In this document: piece after piece, positions 24,233 to 35,639 of the stretch
Layout: each line of letters begins with the position of its first letter
Position numbering within the stretch: the stretch's first letter is position 1
Source of the DNA: Archegozetes longisetosus
Taxonomy: Eukaryota; Arthropoda; Arachnida; Sarcoptiformes; Trhypochthoniidae
Direction of reading: 5' to 3'
Assembly: GCA_018873245.2 (NCBI GenBank)
Contig: JAEMBT020000009.1
Coordinates: forward strand, 9,619,288 to 9,683,287
DNA length: 64,000 bases
The notes under the pieces: generated by a model
The model's input: the letters and a program-made list of their open reading frames with translations, nothing else
The model's database searches: none
What the model was told of the DNA's origin: nothing
Position numbers and translations under genes: made by a program

Positions 24233-24995
24233 TAATGATGAGCGTACTCGGTGCTCGTGCTCAGACAAAATTTGATGCTCAGTGCTCGCGCTCGTGCTCG
24301 ACAAAATTGAAGTGCTCAGTGCTCGTATTTTGAAGGTGCCCGAGCACCGAGCACCAACTGAGCACTATGTCCAAACTTTATGTCTATTAAAAGCTTTAAT
24401 CCTAAACATATGTAATGCAAAATACATTTAAAACGTCAAAAGTAAGATCAAATACCGTTTAAGTATATGCTTAACGATAAAAACTGATGTCATTTTGCAA
24501 TAAAATAAGCGAACTATTTATAAAAGGACGAAAATAATTATTGAATGTTAACTTTAAAATTAAATCAAAATTTGTTTAGATTTGATATTTATATTAAATT
24601 CTATTTTTAGTTTCAGACTCAAAAGGTCTTCAGGCGCCACAGTAAATATTGAACCCTTTAATACTGATTGTAAATCTCCGGGGGTAGAGGTTTATAAGCT
24701 AATGACAGAAAAATCTGATTAAAATCTTTAAAACTTTCTCATACTTTATAATACATGTATTACTATATCAATTTGTTAGAATAGCAGTTCTCAGTTTTAT
24801 TCAATAAAATTATTTATTTTTACATTCAGCTGACATCGTTTTTATTAGTTTTGATGTTAGGACTAAGTGCTCGGTGCTCGTGCTCGGTGCTCGAGGGTAA
24901 GGTGCTCGAGCACGCGCTCATGCTCGGAAAAATTGAAGTGCTCAGTGCTCGTGCTCGCCACTGAGCACCGAATGCTCGAGTACTGCTCATCATTG
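24233..24995. mobile_element. Non-autonomous hAT-like element rich in GCTCG repeats (763 bp)
   Basis: The ends are inverted: AATGATGAGC at left and GCTCATCATT at right. Flanks GGCTGGGG (24225-24232) and GGGTGGGG (24996-25003) are an 8-bp duplication with one mismatch. The paralogous GR unit at ~50475 has a single GGCTGGGG in otherwise matching sequence, which is the unoccupied site. Both terminal regions (~24240-24365 and ~24860-24980) consist of many short GTGCTCG/CGAGCAC words in both orientations. The interior is ordinary A+T-rich DNA. Confidence 0.9.
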
Positions 24996-25003
24996 GGGTG
25001 GGG

Positions 25004-26329
25004 TATTTCTCCAAGCTCTTAATCAACTTTTAACTTGTCTTAAATCCATAAAGAACTTTTAGTAAACTGTCATATTTGACACTGGATGACAACTGCATCA
25101 ATACAGAAACACTTCAGATGCAAATGATTATTAATTTTAATTGTTATATTCTATATAAACTTAGCTATTCATTAATTTTAAAAATTGTTTATAGTTTGCC
25201 TTGTAACCTGGTGTGACCACTTAATTTGAAGGAATCTCTTTAATAAATTATATTCACCGAGTTTGACCTCTGATTTTCCAATCATATAATGATCGAAATC
25301 CAAAAACAGTAACTATAATGTAATGGCGTAATTAAGGTTTGAAGAATAGATTTGATTATCAATAAAAGTTTGATTTGATTAACCTTTATTTCAACCTCTG
25401 TCAGAAAAATAAGATGTATTCTTAATGAGATTATAGCAATTGAATCCGTTTCTCAATCTCTTTATACTTAGTCAACAGAGCTTTTATTCATTTTTTGAAT
25501 TCCATAAGTAATCATAAAATATTTAGTCAAATTTTCATATATTATGGTTGTTTATTATTTGAAGTTTAATAATCGTTTTTTTATTAACGATTAGCTCAAT
25601 AATTTTGATAAATTTAGTCGTGCAAATACGCACTGCAAATTTGATCCAAAATAAACTTGATATTCGGGATCACTTATACATGATTTGTTACATCAAAAAT
25701 CTTACATCAAATTCTAACAAGATTGGTATAATATTCGCATCAACTCTATAAAATAATTAAATTTGATCCTTACTAGATATTGATTAGAACTTGTTAAAAT
25801 TCATTTTAAGTACTTTTTTGAGAACATAATAAATGAGTTTTCAAAATAAAAACTTTTTTTTGTTGTGAACACCGTTTTTATGATTAAAAGTGTTTTTAAT
25901 TCAAAATCAATTACTAAGTGATCAAATTTTGTTTTATATGTTTTAAACTTACTCATTAGTAAGTTCTGATTCATGAGTAATAATAAAGAAAAATTGTTAT
26001 AAAGATTTGAGTTTAGTTTTTAAAAAACGGACAGTATTTGTGAGTCACTGCCAACAATTATCTAATCTAAAATAATTCATCAATTTTACATTAATTGTAT
26101 GAAAAATGTCTTTTTTGACTTATTAATAAAAAGTTATAAACAAATGAGTTTGCTGCCGATTTTTCTTTCAGCATAAAAGTTATTATTCATCAAATTCAAG
26201 TGATGACGACTTTTCAAAACAACTCTTAATTGAAATTAACAAAATATTGATCAGTTTCGAAACGCTACAGACTAAAAGCCATATTATACTAACATATCAT
26301 TAAACGAGATATCACATAAAGGCTCAGCA
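25004..26329. other. Duplicated flanks between GR unit 1 and IR unit 4
   Basis: 25004-25800 matches 50476-51290 and also resembles the GR upstream region, as expected where tandem units meet. From about 26000 it becomes IR 5' flank. No gene is seen. Confidence 0.5.
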
Positions 26330-26713
26330 ATTGTTTTACTGCCAACACAACTATTCATTATTTCGATCGAAATTTTAATACGACAATATTAATAAATTTT
26401 CAAAACCTTTTTAAACAGAAGACAAAATATTGCGTTTCAGTTTTACAAGTCAGAGACAATACCGCGATGTAGTCCAAAAAAGTTACTTCAATCTGAATAA
26501 AATGATTGACAAACTCTGTCATGAGATATACTCTAATAGAACATATTCATTATTTCCTAATCAAGCGATTAATAGAACTATCAATGTTCTCATCGGTAGA
26601 AGCATACCGTATACAATACATGAAAGACAAGTTGTTGGTCAAGAGGTGAAGCATCGGTTTTGTGGTTCATTAATGGCTTTGATGAGAGAATTCATGGCTA
26701 AGGATAAAGTGAA
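26330..26713 (+). pseudogene. IR copy 4: exon A only
   Basis: Exon A (ATG 26502 to 26713) reads MIDKLCHEIYSNRTYSLF, INRTINVLIGRSIPY, CGSLMALMREFMAKDKVK and ends at an intact GTAAGT donor (26714). No exon B follows before the next IR exon A at 29052. Upstream, the frame that is open in copy 1 contains TAG (near 26470) and a 1-nt deletion. It is probably a truncated duplicate. Confidence 0.75.
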
Positions 26714-27556
26714 GTAAGTCAATCAATTCAAACATATCAAACAAGTGAATGCAGTCATGCAATGCACTCAATACAATAAAATCTCTTCAATTCTGATTTG
26801 ATTTCTTAATTAATAGATTTAAATAATGACCGTTCATTTCCAGTAGAAACAAATTATATTCGAATACTAGAGGCGAAAGTTCATTTTAAAATCTTTTAAT
26901 GACTAAAAAACTTGAAGTTTGAATGAATTGTGATAATCAAAACTCTAGAGAATCATTTGTGGGGAAACTCTCATTAGGTTTTGTTGTGATGCAGTGTCAA
27001 CAGAGAGGCTCGCATTCAAACTGATTGCTTATTTTGATCAAATTTGTCGCATTCAAAACAATCTACTGAAACTGAATTCGAATTGACTAGTGTCGGTTTG
27101 AGAAGCTTCACTTTATCAGATTCAAATTTTAATCTGTCAGAGTAACCGAAATAGATTTAATTCTATTTTACAAACGATTTTCTCATCCCTTAACTTAAGG
27201 TTTTGTTTGTTTGTTCATACTTATGAAGTAATATCGAAAATGTGATAGTAATCAACAGATTTAGATTAAAACATAAGTATGAATAGTCAATAAAAATAAT
27301 CATAAGACTAAAAACTAAATTTTGTAAATTGAGTCTTATAGAATGTATATTTTGATGTACTCGGTTAATAATTAATAATTCCTCAATTGAAATGATATTT
27401 ATGAAAATCTTTTCTAATTTAATTCAATGAAAATAATTACCGTACAACAAAATCATAAGATTGCAATCATTAAATCTGTAACTTAAACCCTAAAATATAG
27501 TCAAATGAAAGCTATAAATTAATAATTTTTCACTATTGCTGTATCATAGTTATTAA
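26714..27556. other. IR intron-like flank
   Basis: Resembles 54567-55200 (intron of IR copy 6) and parts of 30480-30830. No exon was found. Confidence 0.5.
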
Positions 27557-28119
27557 GGGGTGATTACTAAAATACCATAATGAGTTTAATACCTAATCTC
27601 TACTGTGTACGTGAAAGAAATTTGATAAAATTTTTTTATATATTCTTTGTTCACTTAACTACTTAATTAATATTATAATCACATCTAATTGTGCTGAACG
27701 TAGCACTTTTTACAGCTTAAAAAGTGAGGGGTTATCGAAACTTTCTTTGGCTGTTATTTCTATGGGAGCAGAGTGTCTATATTTGAATACTTGTATATCT
27801 TTTTAACTCAGCTACGATTTTCACATTTTAAACAGTTATAATGTATTTACAAATAATTTCTGTATCAACGTTTTATTTGTATGCTGCTTAGTTTCACTGA
27901 TCAATTTTACATGACGACTATGGAGACTTACAAAGCAATTTTTCGTTACTCTTCAAAAATCGCTCTTTAACTCTTGTTAGAGGCATCGTCAAATATTTTT
28001 AACGGCGGCGTTTTATAAATTAACATGTATAGAAACTAAATATAAAATATCATTGAGTTAGCTTCAAGTTTAATAAAGTTAAGGGAAAGCAAAGTTATTA
28101 TGGTTTTTAGTTATCACCC
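27557..28119. mobile_element. ~560-bp inverted-repeat element
   Basis: Left end GGGTGATTACTAAAATACCA and right end read as GGGTGATAACTAAAAACCAT on the other strand. Flanks GTTATTAA and GTTATATA match at 6 of 8 positions and may be a diverged 8-bp duplication, as in hAT elements. No open frame was recognised. Confidence 0.65.
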
Positions 28120-29051
28120 GTTATATAAGCGTTAAATGAAGATAGCACAAGAATATGCTTTGGGAATATGCAAATTTTTATAAATAATATATAGATGAAG
28201 TACAAGTATATGCTGTCTTTTAAAAAACAGTTTGTCTGCCTTAGAACTGTATGTTATATAATAACTCGAGTAGAATATAAAATAGCGAACTAGAAAGAAA
28301 AGTTGGTAGTAGCGGAAGCCTAACATATCAAATATAAAAGTTGAACATTACGTTGAAAAAAATGTAAATACAGTTTGTAAAAATTATCTAAATTTCTGAA
28401 AAGAACTATATGTTTGAAATGTAATTAATGAAAGTTATTTAGCCTAATATGTAATCAAAAGGGTGGAAAAAGAAAACCACTTCTATAAGTTATTCAAATA
28501 ATAAACTAATGTAAACAAAATGTTCAATAAAGTTAAGAATGTGTGCACTTAAGCCATGATTAACAGTACATAAGAATGTAGTGTTAGAATGAAGACGACG
28601 AATATCTTTCCACAATTAACTAAACTAACATTATTCACCTATTTTTACGTTAATTTATTAAAAATATCTTTTGTTTTCACTCATTAATCAAAAATTATTA
28701 ATAAACAATTTTGTGCGAATATTTTCTCTGAGCATAAAAGTTATTATTCATCAATTCAATTAATGACGACTTTTCAAAACAAGTCTTAATTCAAATTAAC
28801 AAAATATTGATCAGAATTTCGAAATACTAAAGACAACTAAATAATACTGTCATTAATCGAGATATCACTTGAAAGCTCGAAAATTATTTTACTGCTGACA
28901 CAACTATTGATTATTTCGATTGAAATTTTTATACGACATAATAAGTTTTCAAAACCTATTTAAATAGACCACAAAATATTGCGTTTCAGTTTTACAAGTC
29001 AGGGCCAATATAGAGATGTAGTCCAAAAAAAGTTATTTGAATCTGAATAAA
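28120..29051. other. 5' flank of IR unit 5
   Basis: Holds the unoccupied form of the site filled by the hAT element in unit 1 (CAGTTTGTCTGCCTTAGAAC near 28220) and the conserved N-terminal region (28840-29050), which here contains several stops, including the shared TAG at about 29021. Confidence 0.6.
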
Positions 29052-29487
29052 ATGATTGACAAACTCTGTCATGAGATATATTCTAATAGAACATATTCAT
29101 TATTTCCTAATCAAGCGATTAATAGAACTATCAATATTTTCATCGGTAGGTGCATACCGTATACAACTCATGAAAGACAAGTTATTGGTGAAGAGGTGAA
29201 GAATCGGTTTTGTGGTCCATTAATGGCTCTGATGAGAGAATTCATGGTTAAGGATAAAGTGAAGTAAGTCAATGAATTCAATCATATGAAAGAAGTTAAT
29301 GCAGTCACGCAATGCACTCAACACAATAAAATCTCTTTAGATCTGATTTGATTTTTTAATTAATAAATAGTTAAATATTAGTTGGGATAGACACCAATTA
29401 TATCATTTAATGTTCTTTCAAAAAATCTTTAATGACTGAATATTTTGAAGTTTAAATGAATTTTTGAAACATCAAAACTTCATACAG

Positions 29488-29660
29488 TGAAACCCGGTTG
29501 ATGCTAACTCGGTTATTATCAAGATAGACTTATTGTCAACCATAAGTCATCCCTCATTGAATCATATAATAAAACAGTACGTTTATTGTCAAACAGTTGT
29601 TGGCAAAACTCGCTTATTGTCAACAATATTCTCTGCATTGACTTAGCATTTATACACATA
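29488..29660. mobile_element. Pogo/Tigger-like terminal fragment
   Basis: Begins CAGTGAAACCCGGTTGATG and repeats a CTTATTGTCAAC-like word three or four times, the style of pogo/Tigger ends. A second such end (the 594-bp element at 42591) occurs in the window. No matching right end was found here, so it is a fragment. Confidence 0.4.
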
Positions 29661-29685
29661 TAATACACACTTAATGTCAACGTTT

Positions 29686-30233
29686 GGTAGGATTTGGGCT
29701 GTGCAGGCAGTGGAATCCTTGTCTTAAAAAACCCTAAATTCGGTGATATAAAAACGCCAAAAACTTTTAATGACTTTCAAGCCAGTAATAAAGTGACACA
29801 ATTAAGTGTACATTTAGCCGCTAAACTAAAACATATTTGTAGAGATAGCTCAAGAAGCACCCACCCGAGAAGTTGAACAGTAAAATTATCAAAAGAGAGT
29901 TCATGTACTTCTTCAGATGAGTGAATGGAGTATAAACATTATTATCATCTACAGACATGGATCAGTTGATGATGATAGTCATGTTTATACTCTAACCACT
30001 TGTCTGAGGATGTTTGCACATATAGTCTCACACTTAATAATTTTATTAACAAATAGATTTTCTAAAGGATTAATATTAATAAGTAGATGGCCTATATATA
30101 CAACACTATTATAAAATTACATACACACTATCATTTCTCTGTGTTTACTCTTACTAAATAAGAACCGGTTTTTGGGTGAAAGTTTGAAACAGGGAACTCT
30201 CTAAGCGACTACCTGCACAGCCGAAATCCTACC
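29686..30233. mobile_element. 548-bp inverted-repeat element in the IR copy 5 intron
   Basis: Ends GGTAGGATTTGGGCTGTGCA (left) and its complement with one mismatch (right, 30212-30233) form a TIR of at least 23 bp. The interior has short frames (29694-29876, 29917-30114) without recognisable motifs. The target duplication is not clear and the superfamily is unassigned. Confidence 0.75.
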
Positions 30234-31205
30234 CACTTAGCATCACCTTCTGATGTTGATACATCACTCTATTCTATAACAAAGGTAGAAAACTTGTTTT
30301 TAAAATATAAGTTTCCTCTCAAAAAATCTCTTATATCTGATTACTTTAATGTAAATATTCGTTATGCATATTTTCTACGATAGTTTTGATATATACTTGA
30401 CTCTTACTGCAATAAAATCGAGATATAAAAAGTATTTATTTATTATCAATATCAGTTATTGTCAAACGTGTTTACTGCACCGAAAGTTCACATTAAACGG
30501 ATTTCAATGTAAAACATTTGAGTGTTTTCATGAGGTTCGGCTGTCATGTAGCGTCAATAGGAAAGCCTTGCTTTCAAACTTATTTCTTATTTTGATAAGA
30601 TTTGTAGTCTTCTAAAAAATCGATTCAAACTTGAATTCGAATTGGTTCGTGTCGTTCTAACAGAATTCAGTTTATCAGCTTAGGTTTTGTTCGTCTATTA
30701 AAATTCATGAAGCAAAATCTAATAGTAATTAAAAGGTTTAGATCAAAACTTAAGTAGGAGTATTTAAAAAATAGTGAGAAGTCTAAAACTAAGTTTTGCA
30801 GATTTATTTCCATAATTATTCGAACAGAGTTTTGAAATTTTAAAAATACAACTTTTAACTAATTGTCAGAGTTATAAAATATTTATTTGACGATTAATTG
30901 ATTGCTTTTGATTGAACATTAGTAAAAGAGTGACAATAAATGAACCGATATTTTAATCTCGCTTCTTTCAAAATATTTGGAAACGAAGAACTTGTAGTGA
31001 CTCTCCATACCCTTAATGTATACAATGTGGACTGAGATTGAGGGACCGAGATGTTCAGTATCTCTTTTGATCTGATTATGTGATTTTTGACATTTAACAT
31101 TGTATCGCAACTCGCTGACCTTACCCCTACAAACTGGTGTATTTGATTGTATCCCGTTCGTCAAGTGAGTTCAATGAAACCTCAACTTACACTACTTGAT
31201 GATAT
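30234..31205. other. IR intron remnants
   Basis: Parts (30480-30830) resemble the introns of other IR copies (26980-27330, 54830-55200). No exon is seen. The short frames here are not supported. Confidence 0.45.
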
Positions 31206-31701
31206 TTCACCGCTAGGGTGACCACCGTCACGTTTTTGACGGGACAGTCCCAACCTTTTAAAGATGAAAGACAGAAATCCCGTCAGACTAAAAACTCTCG
31301 ATGGGACAATTAGTTGTCCCATTTTACAAATTTCATTTTAAAAATATGTTTAGAAAAATATTTCTTAGAAATTTAAATATTGAATTTACTTTACAAATGA
31401 TAAGAGATTAAGACCAGTTTGAATACTAAAAGTTATTGAATTAATCTTTTCTAACTTGACTTATATCTGATATAAACCAGTATTTCTTATTTTTGAATAA
31501 CTTATTAAAGATACCATTTCTAACAAAAAATATACCTTTGAAATCAACCATGATTAGCAATTCTCAAATTTTTAATATTAGGATGTATTGTTTGATACCT
31601 CATATTTGTAATGACTAATAAAAGCGGCACTTATCTTTTCAAAAATGTAAGGGCCCCTTGATATTTTTGTCCTATCATGAGGTGGTCACCCTATTCACTG
31701 C
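31206..31701. mobile_element. 480-bp hAT-like MITE with 8-bp duplication
   Basis: The element proper is 31214-31693, with inverted ends TAGGGTGACCACC / GGTGGTCACCCTA. Flanking octamers TTCACCGC (31206-31213) and TTCACTGC (31694-31701) differ at one base. It is non-coding. Confidence 0.88.
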
Positions 31702-32573
31702 ATAAATAGTCCATATTGAGTCCATTAAATTGTGGCTTAACCGGTGAACATACTGAGTTCAATCTAGACTTAATTAGTGTTGTATAAGGTCAGATACTGT
31801 TTGACTGTTAAGTAAACGGAATAAAGTAACATCATACTTGTATAAGTAAAGCCAAGGAAGTGACGGCGTGTGATAGAGGTTGTAAGTCAATTGATCAGAT
31901 TAAATAAGTCATCGATCTTCTAAGCTTCCCGAGCTCGACTCAACGATGTATTCTAAATTTGGAGTCTGAGAAAGTGCATCATTGCAAATATTAGGAACTA
32001 ACCTTGAATTCACGAACGGAAGCCTTAACTAATCAAAGTATTTAATTAACGAATGATAATTCTAGTAAATAAAGATTTTTTGGAAATACAAGTCTTAACT
32101 AAATTATATTTCGGATAGTCGACACCTTGCATACTTTGTTTTTAATTGTGAAAATCTATCTCGATCATAGATTTAATATTAATGTAAAACAGCAACAGAT
32201 AAGTGTGTGGTTGCTTATTGTACACAAGTCTGACAAATTTAAATATCCCCTACAATTATGTGGCAAAATATAAATTGTTAGATTTAGATTTGATCAGTTT
32301 TGTTAAACATGTGGCTACAGCATTCGTCTAATTATTGCACAGATCACCCATAATATTATTATTTGAAACCAAAACTCTAATACAACTGTCAATTTGATCA
32401 ATGTGATCACTTTGATAACTTATAGATTTGAACAATTGCTACAAATCTTTAGCAAAGAAACTTTGGTAAAATATTTCTAAATCTGAAACAGTTATCAATA
32501 TAATGAAACGAAGTAAACTCTGAGCCTCTATTTTAAATTCGCATTATTTCTATTTTTTATGATAAAGCATCAG
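31702..32573. other. 3' part of the IR copy 5 intron
   Basis: 32040-32573 matches the intron just before exon B in copy 2 (11830-12379). It ends in the conserved GATAAAGCATCAG acceptor. Confidence 0.6.
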
Positions 32574-33207
32574 AGTGTTCACGGCTTATGATTTTGAGTC
32601 ATTTCATGACGCGGTAATAAGTGCTATGTCTGGCGAAACGTGGGACATTTTGGCGTATCCAACTCCACCAGTCGAATGGGTTACAGATTATCTTGATGGA
32701 GGCATTATTAAAATAAGTCAAGCCATAGGATATGAATCAGAGGAACATATAATATCTTTGACTAAACCAGGTGTCAGACCTGAATTTATCTATTTTCTCA
32801 GTTTCGAACCTCCCGTTTGGATAGTGTTAGGCATTACTCTTATAATCCTCGGTTTATTCATGGCTTTATTGAAGAAAAATATCAGGACCTTCTTCAATAA
32901 TATTTGGCAGTTTACAACAGTTTTGCTTTCGGACATAATGACAGGAGTTCCGAAGTCGATTCGCGAAAGTTTCATAATTGGTATTTGGCTATTGCTGGGT
33001 GGGGTGGTCTTATTCAGTGGATTCACGGGTTGTATTCATGGTTTCATGGTGCAGAAGACTCCGATTCAAAAAATTGATTCGTGGAATGATTTACATCAGA
33101 TGTGGAACTATAGGAATATAATTGTTTGTGAATACGGTCTATTTTATGATTTCGCAATAAACAGTCAATCAGAAATGGCTCAAGATTTCAAGTCAACAAT
33201 GATAACT

Positions 33208-33737
33208 TTTTTTATTATCCGAAAAATAAAATAAGTGAAGATAATGTTTTTATTAAAAATCTATCTTAACTTTATGCGATTTTGATCAAAATTTTCCAGT
33301 TTATCATAGCGTATATCATGTCTTACTATGCTGAATTTCAATTTTAAAAAATTATTTTATTTTTGCGAAAGGAACACAATTAATGTGTATGCTAGAAAAT
33401 TCATAAAATCTGAAAAATTGGAAAACAATTATGAGCTTAATTAAGATTAAATTTTCATTATATATAGACGTTTATAAGTCTTTGAACTTCACTATTTAAT
33501 TTTGATTTTAATGTTCCACTTTTTATCAGGAATTTTAAAACTAGACCTTTTGGGCATTTTCATGTAAAAATCCAATTCCTCTAAGAGATTTGATCTTTCA
33601 TTGTTTATAAGCCACTCATCCAATTCTAATAAATTATTGTGGTATTATTGTCTATTAGGATAGAGTTTATAAACCAATAAAAAATAATATGATTAATTGC
33701 AGCGTTGAGTCAAGGCGCAACATTTTTGGAGTGACCT
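33208..33737. other. Junction between IR copy 5 and a GR fragment
   Basis: Unrelated to the IR copies. No gene is recognised. The breakpoints are at about 33207 (IR side) and about 33738 (GR side). Confidence 0.4.
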
Positions 33738-34076
33738 AATATTATTGGGCATCGTTTTCACATCTAATAAGTTGTCCTTAACTCATATCATACAGATCAA
33801 AATTTGTAAAATTTACAAAAGTCAAACATTTTCTCATTGAATAAATGATGATTTTAATTATTTTTTGGTTGTCGTCATTCATTGAAAGATTGAGTCAAAA
33901 GAAAATTGGATTTTATTGTTGGAAACTATTTATTATAAACCACTTTCGTGGATATGAAATAAGAACCGATTTATAATATGTCATCGATTTTAAGACTATT
34001 TTGATTATTTATAGATCACAGCCTTGACGATGATGTTTATGATCAAGATTATAGAGATATCTTTGTATTGATCTGT
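33738..34076 (+). pseudogene. GR fragment: last part of exon 1, exons 2-3
   Basis: Reads NKLSL from the end of GR exon 1, then FIERLSQKKIGFYCWKLF (exon 2) and ITALTMMFMIKIIEISLY (exon 3). The exon 2 donor is mutated: GAA is followed by ATAAGA instead of GTAAGA. The first ~350 codons are absent. It lies on the plus strand, tail-to-tail with GR copy 2 on the minus strand. Confidence 0.85.
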
Positions 34077-34368
34077 TGTATCGAAAATCGTTGACTTCTA
34101 TGATATTCACCTTAATTACTATGTCTATTTCTATAATTGCTGTTATACTCTTTATAATTATTTACTATACTATAGGTAAAAATGCTAAAATTTATATCAA
34201 CTAATGTCAGGTTTGGATGTGACTGAAAGCCCAATAAATCTGCCTCAATGCAGGAATCAAACGTTAGTTTTTTTGTTGAAAAATGAAATTTCGTGAAATT
34301 TTCATTTGGGGCTTAGCCATGTCGTATACTTAGAGAAAGTTGGTCTTGTTGTAGTGAAGGCTTTAGTA
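34077..34368. other. GR 3' flank
   Basis: Matches the sequence downstream of GR genes 1 and 3 up to GGCTTTAGTA, where another element begins. Confidence 0.55.
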
Positions 34369-34860
34369 GGGTGTGCAAAATAATTGGCTCCTTAAAAATA
34401 TTTTTCTATTTATATAATTTCATGTAATAAAATTTTGAAACTCGTCCATATTCTTGAAATTAATGGGAGTTTTATTTCATACCACGTGATTTCGATAAAA
34501 CGCATTTATTCATAATACGTGTTTTCGTTCTTGAATGATTGAAAATGGCAACCTATTGTCTTTCTTATCAAATCTTTTTGTCAAAACTTTCTATAGATCT
34601 AAAAATCAATAATTCAGACATTAAGAGTAAAGAGATAAATTTAATTCCACGAATGCTCAAGTGATAGAACATCTTGCAAACGCAATGAGAGATTTCATCT
34701 GACATTCCTAATGATGTGATAAAGAATTTTAAAGTTCGTCTGCGGCATATTCGTAATAAAGTTGGCTGGCATATATTACACATAAATTGTTATTCTTTAT
34801 TTTGTAAAAATTTCGTTTCAATAAATAAGATCGTTGTTACATTTTTAGGGATTCTATTAC
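34369..34860 (+). mobile_element. Tc1/mariner-like remnant
   Basis: Starts GGGTGTGCAAAATAATTGGC directly after a TA in otherwise GR-flank sequence. On the plus strand, 34690-34800 reads EISSDIPNDVIKNF then KVRLRHIRNKVGWHI, like the C-terminal end of Tc1/mariner transposases. The DDE core is gone and the right end could not be located. Confidence 0.5.
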
Positions 34861-35639
34861 TTTATAACTTATGTCTGATATTCTGTCCTCATGTTTACAA
34901 CCTATTTCTAAAAATCATCGCAATATCTAATAATATATAATTGATATTTGTTTAACAACAATAACTATGTAACTGATTATTATGTTTTTCATATAAGGTT
35001 GTTCATTATAAAACATTTGCTTTAAAACAATGTTTAAAAACGGCTCTTTAAAGTGTTTTATAACACTTAAATATAAAATAAAATATTCTTCTTTATTGAT
35101 GTCTTAAAAATGATTTTTTCACAAAATCTCAAATCTTTTAAATCCTTATTGAAAATCATAGCTGAACATAAAGCAAGAAAACTTTATCAAAACTTACACA
35201 TTTGAAAGTTAATATTTTGAAATACATTTAGCATTAAGTTAAACTTAGTTAATATTAAAATGTCTAATTGAAGTGTCAAATGCGGTCTGTAGTCAGAGAT
35301 TTTATCCAAACTATAAATAATCAAAGAGTTAAATGTGAATTTTGTTTGAAAACATTGGTCAATGGAACAAATGATAAAATCATATTTGATTTCATGCATT
35401 CAATGTCTAGAAAATATTGATTACTGAATAAAACTCAAAACAGGCACTAAAACACTACAAATTCTGTAATAAATCTTATCAAATTATTTGCTCAATCGGT
35501 CTCGCAATCAGAAAGTAATCACTACGTCATCGGAAGCAACTTTTTTCTTTGGTTTAAGGATTGGATATTAATTCCTTGATAACCCATTAATAAATGTTCA
35601 AAACTTTGTATTTTATTGACTTATTTGATTCTCTGTTCT
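34861..35639. other. No gene seen
   Basis: A+T-rich sequence with no recognisable motifs. GR 3'-flank-like sequence resumes near 35600, so 34369-35600 as a whole looks like inserted DNA. Confidence 0.4.

Larger units (their letters stand above)
29052..33207 (+). pseudogene. IR copy 5: exons A and partial B, 3.3-kb intron
   Basis: Exon A 29052-29263 (MIDKLCHEIYSNRTYSLF; CGPLMALMREFMVKDKVK) ends at GTAAGT. Exon B starts at 32574 after CATCAG and reads VFTAYDFESFHDAVISAM, SLTKPGVRPEFIYFLSF, M1, pore loop, M3 (FSGFTGCIHGFM) and part of S2. At about 33207, after STMIT, homology ends and an unrelated tail reaches a stop at 33232-33234. The remainder of S2 and M4 are missing. The intron is 3.3 kb, against 0.94 kb in copy 2, because at least three elements inserted into it. 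At the S1 position where copy 2 has Arg (SSRWLTD) this copy has Glu (PVEWVTD). Confidence 0.78.

Noticed and set aside
24826-25026. 66-codon minus-strand frame
   Set aside because: Composed of translated GCTCG words at the end of the hAT-like element; low-complexity artefact.
30364-31164. Several 68-83-codon frames in the IR copy 5 intron
   Set aside because: They overlap each other on both strands and lie in sequence shared with introns of other IR copies without frame conservation.
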